From: Polyangia bacterium | GTDB lineage: Bacteria; Myxococcota_A; Polyangia; Polyangiales; JAUICN01 | NCBI GenBank assembly: GCA_030427835.1 | Contig: JAUICN010000002.1 | Location: 62,001 to 126,000, forward strand | Reading direction: 5' to 3' | Length of the DNA: 64,000 bases | In this document: piece after piece, positions 46,800-55,262 of the stretch | Layout of the letters: every line of letters starts with the position of its first letter | How positions within the stretch are numbered: position 1 is the stretch's first letter | Made by a program: the position numbers and the translations under genes | The notes under the pieces: generated by a model | Told to the model about the DNA's origin: nothing | The model's input: only the letters and a program-made list of their open reading frames with translations | Databases searched by the model: none

Positions 46800-47590
46800 G
46801 GCTCACCTAGCTCGGTTTGCAGGTGTTGTGACTGTTGCTGGGTGTGGGCCAGAAGTTCCTGTAGGTACGCAGACTGGGGGTTGTTGGCCAGGGATTGCAA
46901 ATCGCCGCTTTCCACCAGGCGTCCCCTATCCATCACTGCGGCATAGTCTGCCACGGCAAAGGCCTCTGCCACATCGTGGGTGACGACGATGGACGTAAAC
47001 CCCAGCTCCTTGTGGAGTTTGGTGAGCAGTATTTGCATACGCTTTCGGGTGAGCGGATCCAGTGCTGAAAAGGGTTCGTCCAACAGGATGATTTTGGGGT
47101 CGGTCACCAGGGTACGGGCCACGGCCACCCGTTGTTTTTGGCCTCCTGAGAGTTGATGGGGGTACCGGTTGCCGAACTCGGTGCTGTCTAGTTCCACTTG
47201 CTTCAGCGCATGGGTTGCGCGGCGGAACCGTTTTTCTGGAAGATTCTTCGCTTGGGAAATCCTTGGGTTGGATGCTCCCAGGAGAATTTCCTGGGGGAGG
47301 GTGACGTTTTCCAGAACCGTCATGTGTGGGAACAGGGCTCCGTTTTGGGGCACGTATCCCACGCTTCGCCGAAGCTCGATAGGGTTCCATTCTTTTTGCG
47401 GGATTCCCTGGATGCAAAGGGTACCGTCAGAAGGTGCGAGTAGCCCGTTTACTAGTTTCAGGGCGGTGGACTTTCCTGAGCCGGATGGGCCAACCAGGGC
47501 GGTGATCTTCCCAGTGGGAATTTCCAAGGTGAGGTCCCGAACACCCCCGCCCGTGGGAAATGTTTTGCTCACCGTTTGATAGCGAATCAT
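46796..47590 (-). CDS. ABC transporter ATP-binding protein (OpuCA/ProV-like)
   Basis: Walker A GPSGSGKSTALK, signature LSGGQKQRVAVARTL, Walker B IILLDEPF; 4-bp overlap with permease. Confidence 0.9.
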   Translation of the reverse strand: MIRYQTVSKTFPTGGGVRDLTLEIPTGKITALVGPSGSGKSTALKLVNGLLAPSDGTLCIQGIPQKEWNPIELRRSVGYVPQNGALFPHMTVLENVTLPQEILLGASNPRISQAKNLPEKRFRRATHALKQVELDSTEFGNRYPHQLSGGQKQRVAVARTLVTDPKIILLDEPFSALDPLTRKRMQILLTKLHKELGFTSIVVTHDVAEAFAVADYAAVMDRGRLVESGDLQSLANNPQSAYLQELLAHTQQQSQHLQTELGEP

Positions 47591-47687
47591 GGTGTTCCCG
47601 AGGGCAACCCCTGTTGGGTTTGCTTACGCGGTTGGCGGTGCACTGCAAGGGCAATCTGGGTAGCGAGACCAGTTTTGGTGCTCTGGT

Positions 47688-47729
47688 GGGGTTTCTCTTA
47701 ACGACACTGGGGTTTCTCTTAACGACACT
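47688..47729. repeat. Perfect 21-bp x2 tandem repeat in intergenic region
   Basis: GGGGTTTCTCTTAACGACACT x2, followed by partial third GGGGTTT. Confidence 0.9.
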
Positions 47730-47834
47730 GGGGTTTCGGTCTATGGTGGGATGGTTGGTGTGGGGTGGATGATTCATGGACAGGCTTAGGACGTTCAACA
47801 CGGTACCGCTGGAGGTTCCTCAGGTGGTGATCCC

Positions 47835-50108
47835 TTGAGTGATGGGCCAGGCGACGGGGAAGCGTCCAAACGGGGTCCTTGGAACGGGGATTCAGGAGCC
47901 CAACCTTCTGAATCGGCTCGGGATGGGTTGTCTGGTCACCCTTCAGAGGCTTCAGTTCCTGCCACGGGTGGAGGAACCGTGGGTGTGCCCTCCATGGATG
48001 ATGGTTCCCTGCCAGCAACGTCAGGGGAGGCGGGGCAAACCCGTGACGAGCTCTCTGGAGCCGGCCGCCAGGGTGAACGTGGTGACGACACTGGGCAACT
48101 GCCGTCAAAGGAGTATCTAGGCGCGGGCCGTTCGGAGGCATCAGAGGAACTTGATCCCACCATTGTGGTTCCTTCCTCTCGAATGATCGACGGCAAGTAC
48201 AAGCTTGGTCGAATTATCGGGGAAGGTGGAATGGGGTCTGTGTATGAGGCCCAGCACACGGACCTTGGTGCCACGGTTGCGATCAAACTACTTAGCGATT
48301 CTTTTGCGGAGGATCCTACTTTTGTTCGGCGGTTTCGTCGTGAGGCGAGGGCTGCGGCCGCGGTGCGACATCCCAATGTTGTGGCGGTGACTGACGCGGG
48401 CACAGACGAGCAGGGGGTTCCATTTCTCGTGATGGAGCTGCTGGACGGGGAGAGTTTGGCTTCTGTGCTCCGCCGGGAACGGGTGTTGTCTGCTGAGGTG
48501 GCGGGTAATATCGCAAGTCAAGTGTTGGCGGGGTTGGCGGCAGCTCACCAAAAGGGAGTGATCCACAGGGATCTAAAGCCTGCCAACGTGTTTCTTACGC
48601 AGCAGGCGGATGGCACCCAGGTGGCTAAGTTGCTCGATTTTGGAATCTCGAAGTTTGCCGCTGATCAGGGCCTGGGCACGGTTACTGCGGATGGCGCGGT
48701 GATCGGCACCCCAAGTTACATGGCTCCAGAGCAGGTACGGGGTCATAACGATCTTGATTCCCGGATTGATATTTACGCGGTGGGAGTACTTCTTTACCGC
48801 ATGATCACCGGCAAGTTGCCGTTTTCTGGGAAGAAGTCCAAGGAGATCTACGATAAGATTCTTGCGGGCAACTACCTGCGACCTTCTGAGGTTCGGCCGG
48901 GTGTTTCCAAAATGCTTGAGGCCGTGGTTGTTCGGGCCATGTCTGCAAAACGGGAGGATCGCTTTCAGGATGCGCGGGGGTTCCGTGAGGCGGTGCGTTC
49001 TGCGGTTCCGATGATGGAATCTACGGGTTCGATTGCAGTGCACTCACGAACATTGACTCCGGTATCTGTATCCACCCGGCCCTCGTCACCTCCGGGGTAC
49101 GGCGGGGCGGGGGCTGATCCTCACCCGGTTTCGCCAGATCTGTTGAACGATCGCCCTGAGGATGCACCCACACGTAGTGAGCATGGCGCCACGGGTGATC
49201 GGAGGCGATTTCAACGGTTTTTGGTGCTCCTGGTGTTGCTGGTGTCGTCCGTAGGTGCGGTTGTGTTTTGGGTGGCCCGTAGGGATTCGGTCATTGTGAC
49301 GACCTTGCCGCCCGTACGGTACGGAATCACCCGATATTCCCACCGTGAGTTGGTGGTGAGTAGCCATCGCCCCTTGGTGGAGTACCTGCAAAAGAAGCTG
49401 CACAGGCGTGTGGAATTGGTCGTTGCGGAGGACTACGAGCTTGCCCGCAAGTTGGGTGAGGGGGAAGTTCATTTGGCTGCTCTTTCTGCCTATCGGTACG
49501 TGCAGGCCAAACGCCGATCGCCTGCGTTGCGTTTGATTGCTACGGCGGTGAACCCAGGTGGGACTTCCTACGAAGGCCATGTTTTGGCTCGTGCGGATTC
49601 AGGGATTTCTGAATTGAAAGACCTGGTGGGTAAGGTGTTTTGTTACGTGAGCCCCAACTCAAGCTCGGGTTACTTGTATCCCCGTGCCCTGTTTCGCCAG
49701 CGGGGTATGGATCCCGATTCTGCATTTCGGGCCACGCGATTTACCGGTGACCACGGCCAGGCCCTGCGCGCTTTGGATTCAGGAGTGTGTGATGGGGCGG
49801 CGGTGGCTCAAGGCATTCTTTCTGCGGAACCGGGGCTTTCTCAACAACGTTTTCGGGTGGTGGCGAGTACTTCTCGCATTCCGTACGACGCGTACTGCCT
49901 AGGGCGTACGGTGGACGATAAGCTTTCCCAGGCGATTCAGGATACGCTGCTTGCGTTGGAGCCAGACAGCAAAGTGGCGCGTGACATGTTTGGCCCCCAT
50001 GGGCAGCTTCGGGGGTTTGCCCCCGCGAGCGACAATCACTACGACCCGGTGCGTGAGATTGAACGTTTTCTCGATGAGGCTGTTGGCGATCCGCCGGTTG
50101 GCTTGTAG
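47835..50108 (+). CDS. Ser/Thr protein kinase - TM - PhnD-like phosphate/phosphonate-binding domain fusion
   Basis: IIGEGGMGSVYEAQH, HRDLKPANVFL, DFGISKF, GTPSYMAPEQ; TM FLVLLVLLVSSVGAVVFWVA; YGITRYSHRELVVSSHRPLVEYLQKKLHRRVELVVAEDYE. TTG start uncertain. Confidence 0.88.
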   Translation: MSDGPGDGEASKRGPWNGDSGAQPSESARDGLSGHPSEASVPATGGGTVGVPSMDDGSLPATSGEAGQTRDELSGAGRQGERGDDTGQLPSKEYLGAGRSEASEELDPTIVVPSSRMIDGKYKLGRIIGEGGMGSVYEAQHTDLGATVAIKLLSDSFAEDPTFVRRFRREARAAAAVRHPNVVAVTDAGTDEQGVPFLVMELLDGESLASVLRRERVLSAEVAGNIASQVLAGLAAAHQKGVIHRDLKPANVFLTQQADGTQVAKLLDFGISKFAADQGLGTVTADGAVIGTPSYMAPEQVRGHNDLDSRIDIYAVGVLLYRMITGKLPFSGKKSKEIYDKILAGNYLRPSEVRPGVSKMLEAVVVRAMSAKREDRFQDARGFREAVRSAVPMMESTGSIAVHSRTLTPVSVSTRPSSPPGYGGAGADPHPVSPDLLNDRPEDAPTRSEHGATGDRRRFQRFLVLLVLLVSSVGAVVFWVARRDSVIVTTLPPVRYGITRYSHRELVVSSHRPLVEYLQKKLHRRVELVVAEDYELARKLGEGEVHLAALSAYRYVQAKRRSPALRLIATAVNPGGTSYEGHVLARADSGISELKDLVGKVFCYVSPNSSSGYLYPRALFRQRGMDPDSAFRATRFTGDHGQALRALDSGVCDGAAVAQGILSAEPGLSQQRFRVVASTSRIPYDAYCLGRTVDDKLSQAIQDTLLALEPDSKVARDMFGPHGQLRGFAPASDNHYDPVREIERFLDEAVGDPPVGL

Positions 50109-51126
50109 GTGTTTGGGGGCTTTGTCCCTGTGGGCAGTTGTGTGGGTATCTCTCGCTGCTCACGCCCAGGACAACCGCGTGTTGGTGATTTCCGATCGGG
50201 TAGACGTACATGAGGAAACCTTGGGTGGCTTGCTTGCGGATCCCGAACTGGAAGTTTCTGGGTTGGCCTGGAATGGGGATCAACTTGTGGTGCTGCCCCA
50301 GTATCCAAGCCAGGCACCCGCTTTGGGCTGTTTGCCGTTGATCTCTGGGGAAGCTTTGGGTTTGTTGGCTTCCTCGGGCACGGTGGTGACGTCGGGTTGT
50401 TTGCAGTGGGTTGACTCTGGTCTGCCGAGCCAGATCGATGGTTTTGACGGATTTGAGGCGATTGCTTTTGATGGGCGGCACGCATTTTTGCTTGTGGAAG
50501 CGAAGCAGGGCGGAAGGGCCGTCGGATATTTCGTTCGTGCTGTATTGGAGGGGCCCGCATTGGTGCTGGAGCTCGACACGCTTCTGAAGTTTCCTGCACA
50601 GGTTGTCGCAGAAAATTTGGGGTACGAGGCGCTGGTTGTTTTGGAAGAGGGTGTGCTTGTGATGCACGAAGCCAACGGTGCCGTGAATGGGAATCCCAAG
50701 GCCTTTTTGGTGAATCGAGATGGAGTGTTGCTCCGTGAGGTACAGATGCCTTTGATTGAGTATCGAGTTACCGATGCCACGGCTTCAGAGCAGGGAAGGT
50801 TTTGGGTCAGCAACTACCACTACGAGGGTGACCTGTGGCCTGCGGGATTGGATTGCCCCGCCTTTTTTTCGGAATTTTTCCAAGGGTTCAGAGGACACCC
50901 TCTGTTCACGTCGTTGTCGGAACGACCGGTGGAGCGGTTGATGGAGTTGCGGTGGGACCCGACGACGGGGACGGTTGAGTTTGAAACTGTGTTGAATATT
51001 TCTGTCCAGGGAGAGGGTCGCAACTGGGAAGGTATTGCGAAAGGATTGGGTGGTGGATTTGTGCTGTTCACCGACAAATATCCTCGTTCCATTTTAGGCA
51101 GGGTGCCCAAGAGTGTTTCGAAGTGA
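50074..51126 (+). CDS. Secreted protein resembling esterase-like phytase family (beta-propeller)
   Basis: Start at ATG 50074 gives signal peptide LSLWAVVWVSLAAHAQ; motifs DGFEAIAFDG and GRNWEGIAKGLGGGFVLFTD; overlaps kinase gene by 35 bp. Confidence 0.5.
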   Translation: MRLLAIRRLACRCLGALSLWAVVWVSLAAHAQDNRVLVISDRVDVHEETLGGLLADPELEVSGLAWNGDQLVVLPQYPSQAPALGCLPLISGEALGLLASSGTVVTSGCLQWVDSGLPSQIDGFDGFEAIAFDGRHAFLLVEAKQGGRAVGYFVRAVLEGPALVLELDTLLKFPAQVVAENLGYEALVVLEEGVLVMHEANGAVNGNPKAFLVNRDGVLLREVQMPLIEYRVTDATASEQGRFWVSNYHYEGDLWPAGLDCPAFFSEFFQGFRGHPLFTSLSERPVERLMELRWDPTTGTVEFETVLNISVQGEGRNWEGIAKGLGGGFVLFTDKYPRSILGRVPKSVSK

Positions 51127-51196
51127 GGTCCGTGGACCCCTAGGCCAGTTTGGGTCAGGGTTGCCTGACCCCGGATTGTGGTCTCAAGGGGGATTT

Positions 51197-51218
51197 GGGG
51201 GTGTTTCCCCCTATTTTT
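51197..51218 (+). terminator. Putative intrinsic terminator after the kinase-phytase-like pair
   Basis: GGGGG-TGTTT-CCCCC followed by TATTTTT. Confidence 0.45.
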
Positions 51219-51256
51219 AGTCCTTTTTTGTTCATGGAACATTTCCTGCATAAAGT

Positions 51257-53275
51257 TTGCTTGTGCTGAACACGCGCATATCTCTGTTTTTCGGAGCTTT
51301 CCTGTTTTTGTGGGGAGTGGTGGGATTTGTTGTGTCGGCGCCTTCGGCGGAAGCTCAGCTGGGGATGGGGCTTCAGGCCGATATGCCTGGTGATGGAGAT
51401 TTGTTGAGCGGGCGATCTGTGGCGCTTCCGGCAGCCCGTCGTCGCCGTTCCACCTGGCGGTGGCAGCAAATCAATACTTCGCCGCGCATACTGGGGCAGC
51501 TTGCTGCGGTGTCGGTGGATCCTGACAACCCCAACCGTATTTTCGTGGGAACCATGGAGAACACCTTGTTGAGATCCTTGGATGGTGGCGCGACCTGGCG
51601 CGAGATCGAGGTATCGCCCTACGTCAATCCTGCCAAGGAGGTGAAAGTGAAGGCACCTGGTTTGCCCGATCTTGGAGAGAACCTGAACAAGGGCATGACT
51701 TTCTTTGTGGATCCCCCTTACCAGCGTCGCCCGGTGGATCGTGTGTTGCTTGAGTTTGATACGGATTTTCTGAGTGTGAAACCCCCGTACTGGTCGATTG
51801 GCTTTAAGCCCTACGAGCCTCCGGTGAAGAAAACTTTTCTGAAGGATTCTATTCGCCGTCAGCCCACGTTTTCTGTTCGTCGTTTTGCCATTTGCCCGGG
51901 TGCGGAGTTTCCGTTGGTTGTGGCCACATGGACAGAGATTCTTGGGTCCCAGGACGACGGGCTCACGTGGGTGCGCCTGTTTCGAATCGCAGGTTCGGAC
52001 ATGTCGATTCGTCACGTGGAGTGCAACCCAAACAATCCCAACGATCTGCTGGCTGCAACGGGATACGGAATTTTCTACTCCCATGATGGAGGTGCCTCCT
52101 GGGACCAATCCATGACCGGGTGGCCTGGCCGTTTGAGTGCAGCGGTGGCGTTCGATCGAAGCGAGGAAGGTCGCGTGTATGCTTCCAGTAAGCACTGGCT
52201 TTACGGCGGGGAAATCGGAACAGATCGGGGTCTGCAGCGGATTTATCCGGATTTCGAGGGTGACACTGCGCCCTGGGAAGTCATCAACTGGGTGGAGACC
52301 ATGGCAGGGGCCCTGTGGCTTGCGACGGACGATGGGATTCGTATTTCCTACGATGGCGGGAGAACGTGGGATCCCCAATCACCGCTTTTGTTTTCTCACA
52401 TGGTGATTCGTCAGATTACTGCGGGGTACAACGATGAGGGCCGACGGCGGATAGCGGTGATTGAACGGGATTGCCCTCTTCAAAAAAAGTTTGGTTACCT
52501 GGTTGCAGGTCGCCAGCTTTGTCGCAACTCAGAAGTCTATGCCACCGATGATGATGGCGATACTTGGTTTCTCTTCTTTAATGGCATCACACGGCGCCAG
52601 GCATTTCAGATGGCCGCCGCGCCTGCCATCCCGGGGACACCACCCCGTTGGTGGATCGTGGCGGGAAACGAACTTTGGGCAACGGTTCCACCGAACTATC
52701 ACGATGAGGGTGAGGTCGACTTCGAGTCCGCAGCCTGGGCTGTCGATAAGCTTCGCCGCAACCCTACGTTGACTGACGTAACCAACGCTGCCTTTGAAGG
52801 GACTCGCGTGCTTCCCAAGAAATACTTGGACATGTTCGATATCCTAAAAGACCGAGACTACTATCCAGTTGTGCACTCACGTTTTACCCACACGGTTACC
52901 GACTATGGTGATAGTGGCTTGCAGACTCCAGTGAACGCCTTTACCAGTGAGACTGTTTCTCGCACGTTGAATACTGAGTTCTTCACTTACGGCCAATGGC
53001 GTTTCAATGGGATTCCGTTTACTTTTCGAGAGGTGGGCAACGACCGTAGGTCGCTCTACAAGATTCGCTACAATATCCAGTTTTCCATTGAAGACGCGTG
53101 GCATGAGCGCGTGTTGCTTTTGTCTCGGATTGGTCGTGGCATGACGGATCGCTTTCAGATTGAAGTGTACAAGGCTAGGATTGCTGCACTGGAGACGGTG
53201 ATGGAGATTTGGGGCCGAAAATCGATGGATTCCTATGTTCCGGATCCAAGGGAAGGTAGACAATATGTGTTGTAG
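51257..53275 (+). CDS. Exported BNR/sialidase-like (VPS10/YCF48-like) beta-propeller protein
   Basis: Signal-like FLFLWGVVGFVVSAPSAEAQ; repeats VSVDPDNPNRIFVGTMENTLLRSLDGGATWREI, TEILGSQDDGLTWVRLF, NDLLAATGYGIFYSHDGGASWDQS. Confidence 0.75.
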   Translation: MLVLNTRISLFFGAFLFLWGVVGFVVSAPSAEAQLGMGLQADMPGDGDLLSGRSVALPAARRRRSTWRWQQINTSPRILGQLAAVSVDPDNPNRIFVGTMENTLLRSLDGGATWREIEVSPYVNPAKEVKVKAPGLPDLGENLNKGMTFFVDPPYQRRPVDRVLLEFDTDFLSVKPPYWSIGFKPYEPPVKKTFLKDSIRRQPTFSVRRFAICPGAEFPLVVATWTEILGSQDDGLTWVRLFRIAGSDMSIRHVECNPNNPNDLLAATGYGIFYSHDGGASWDQSMTGWPGRLSAAVAFDRSEEGRVYASSKHWLYGGEIGTDRGLQRIYPDFEGDTAPWEVINWVETMAGALWLATDDGIRISYDGGRTWDPQSPLLFSHMVIRQITAGYNDEGRRRIAVIERDCPLQKKFGYLVAGRQLCRNSEVYATDDDGDTWFLFFNGITRRQAFQMAAAPAIPGTPPRWWIVAGNELWATVPPNYHDEGEVDFESAAWAVDKLRRNPTLTDVTNAAFEGTRVLPKKYLDMFDILKDRDYYPVVHSRFTHTVTDYGDSGLQTPVNAFTSETVSRTLNTEFFTYGQWRFNGIPFTFREVGNDRRSLYKIRYNIQFSIEDAWHERVLLLSRIGRGMTDRFQIEVYKARIAALETVMEIWGRKSMDSYVPDPREGRQYVL

Positions 53276-54236
53276 TCGATGGGTGTATGGCTCAGAAAAG
53301 GGACCGTTTTTCGGTGCTGTCCTTGGTGGCGTTCTCCTTGCGAGCGTGTTGTTTGGTGCGTCCACGGTATTTGCTCAAACGGCGGATATTGTGAGCGAAG
53401 CAAATGCGACCTTGGATCACGAGCCCAACGTGGCTGAAACTACACGTGTCGCCCTGAAGTACTTTCGAATTGATCCGGAAAACTTTGATGGTTTACGTGA
53501 GGCGGCTCGTAATCGTGCCTGGCTTCCTCTGATGGCTGCGGGCTATCGTTTTGAGAACGACGACTACAATAACTTCCATGAGCAGTTTGATTTTGAGCCC
53601 CGTACCAATGACAGTGAAAGCCGCACGATTCGGAATTCCATGACCATCGGTGCGGTGTGGGATTTCCGCGAGGTGGTGTTTAACGCTTCTGAGGTGCAGG
53701 TGTACGGTTTGATCGGCGTTCAGCGTGACATCATGCTGGAGTCCATTCGTACCTATTATCTGCGTAGGCAGCTCTATTTGCGATTGTTGCTGCGCCCCCC
53801 GGAAGATCCCCTGGCGTTTGCTGCCTTGCAGATGCGCGTGGATGAGTTCACCGCGATTCTAGATGTGCTTACCGGCGGTTGGTTTTCAGAGGAGGGCGCG
53901 CGTCGCCTTCAACGGAAGAATGCTGAAGCAGGGCGACCCGTTGGTCCGGCAGGCTCCCGGGGGGCGCAACGTGGTGCCGGTGGACGTGAGAGTGGATCCG
54001 GAGCTTCTTCGGCTGGGCGCCCTAGTAGCGTAGTTCGACCCGGGGAAACAACTGCCCGTGCACCCAGCCGGGTACGTCGAGTGCGTCGGGTACGTCGCGT
54101 GACCGCACCCGATGGAAGCACCCAGTTGGTGCGTCGTGTGCCCACACAATCTGGCCAAACCCCACCTAGCGGGGCGCAGGCAGGAGGACGCCAACCCACT
54201 GGCGCGGGGCAACCGACCAACGCGGAGTCACAGTAA
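53265..54236 (+). CDS. Exported protein with conserved N-terminal domain and basic R/G/S/P-rich tail
   Basis: Start 53265 inferred; signal LGGVLLASVLFGASTVFAQ; tail RVRRVRRVRRVTAPDGSTQLVRRVPTQSGQ. Confidence 0.6.
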   Translation: MCCSRWVYGSEKGPFFGAVLGGVLLASVLFGASTVFAQTADIVSEANATLDHEPNVAETTRVALKYFRIDPENFDGLREAARNRAWLPLMAAGYRFENDDYNNFHEQFDFEPRTNDSESRTIRNSMTIGAVWDFREVVFNASEVQVYGLIGVQRDIMLESIRTYYLRRQLYLRLLLRPPEDPLAFAALQMRVDEFTAILDVLTGGWFSEEGARRLQRKNAEAGRPVGPAGSRGAQRGAGGRESGSGASSAGRPSSVVRPGETTARAPSRVRRVRRVRRVTAPDGSTQLVRRVPTQSGQTPPSGAQAGGRQPTGAGQPTNAESQ

Positions 54237-54248
54237 GCTAACAAAAAT

Positions 54249-55250
54249 CTATGCCTTGCTGAGAAGGGAAGCGATGTCCCGTGCAGCGTAGGTGAAGATG
54301 GCGTCGCTTCCGGCCCGTTTGAGTCCAAGCAGGGACTCGAGCATGACCTCATCCCAGGTGAGTGCGCCTGCGATGGCCGCGAACTTCAGCATCGCGTATT
54401 CACCGCTTACTTGGTAGGCCAGGGTCGGTACTTTGAACGTACGTTTGATATCGCCGATGATGTCCATGTAGGGCATGGCGGGTTTGACCATGACCATGTC
54501 GGCCCCCTCCTGTAGATCTAGGGCGACCTCGTGCAGGGCTACGTTGCTGTTGCCGGGATTCATCTGGTAGGAGCGTTTGTCTCCCTTGAGGTTGGACGTT
54601 GATCCAATGGCGTCTCTGAACGGCCCGTAGAACGACGACGCATACTTTGCTGCGTAGGAGAGCAGGACTACCTTTTCAAAGGATTCCGTGTCTAGGGCAT
54701 CTCGAATGGCTGCGATTCGGCCATCCATCATGTCCGAGGGGGCGAGGATATCCGCGCCAGCACGGGCCTGGTTGAGGGATTGTCTTTGTAGGGCTTCCAC
54801 GGAACGATCGTTGTGAACTTCTCCGTCGACTACCAGACCATCTTGCCCATGATCCGTGTAGGGATCGAGCGCCACGTCACAGATGATGCCGACTCCCGGA
54901 ACGTTCTGTTTGATCGCCCGAGTTGCGGTGCAGACGAGATTGTCTTTCCTGAATGCTTCAGCCCCATCGGGAGTCTTGAGATTGTCGGGTACCTGGGGAA
55001 AGAGTGCGATGGCTTGGATGCCCAGCTGGTGGGCCCGGGCAATTTCCACGACTGCCACGTCGACGGAGTATCGTTGAACTCCCGGCATACTGGGAATATC
55101 GATCCGTTGCTTTTGGCCTTCGCAAAGGAAGACGGGCCAAATCAGCTCGCTTGGGTGGAGGCGATGCTCCTGGACCAGATCCCGGAGCCAGGCATGTTGC
55201 CGAAGTCGGCGTAGGCGTGTGGCGGGGAAGGGGGCGCGTTCGGGTACCAT
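54249..55250 (-). CDS. hemB: Delta-aminolevulinic acid dehydratase (porphobilinogen synthase)
   Basis: RLRRLRQHAWLRDLVQEHRLHPSELIWPVFLCEG; GADILAPSDMMDGRIAAIRDAL; EGADMVMVKPAMPYMDII. Confidence 0.97.
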   Translation of the reverse strand: MVPERAPFPATRLRRLRQHAWLRDLVQEHRLHPSELIWPVFLCEGQKQRIDIPSMPGVQRYSVDVAVVEIARAHQLGIQAIALFPQVPDNLKTPDGAEAFRKDNLVCTATRAIKQNVPGVGIICDVALDPYTDHGQDGLVVDGEVHNDRSVEALQRQSLNQARAGADILAPSDMMDGRIAAIRDALDTESFEKVVLLSYAAKYASSFYGPFRDAIGSTSNLKGDKRSYQMNPGNSNVALHEVALDLQEGADMVMVKPAMPYMDIIGDIKRTFKVPTLAYQVSGEYAMLKFAAIAGALTWDEVMLESLLGLKRAGSDAIFTYAARDIASLLSKA

Positions 55251-55262
55251 GGTTCTTGGAGT

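Noticed and set aside
51152-51171. GGGTCAGG-GTTG-CCTGACCC hairpin as intrinsic terminator
   Set aside because: Perfect 8-bp stem but no following U-tract; the next hairpin at 51197 is the better terminator candidate
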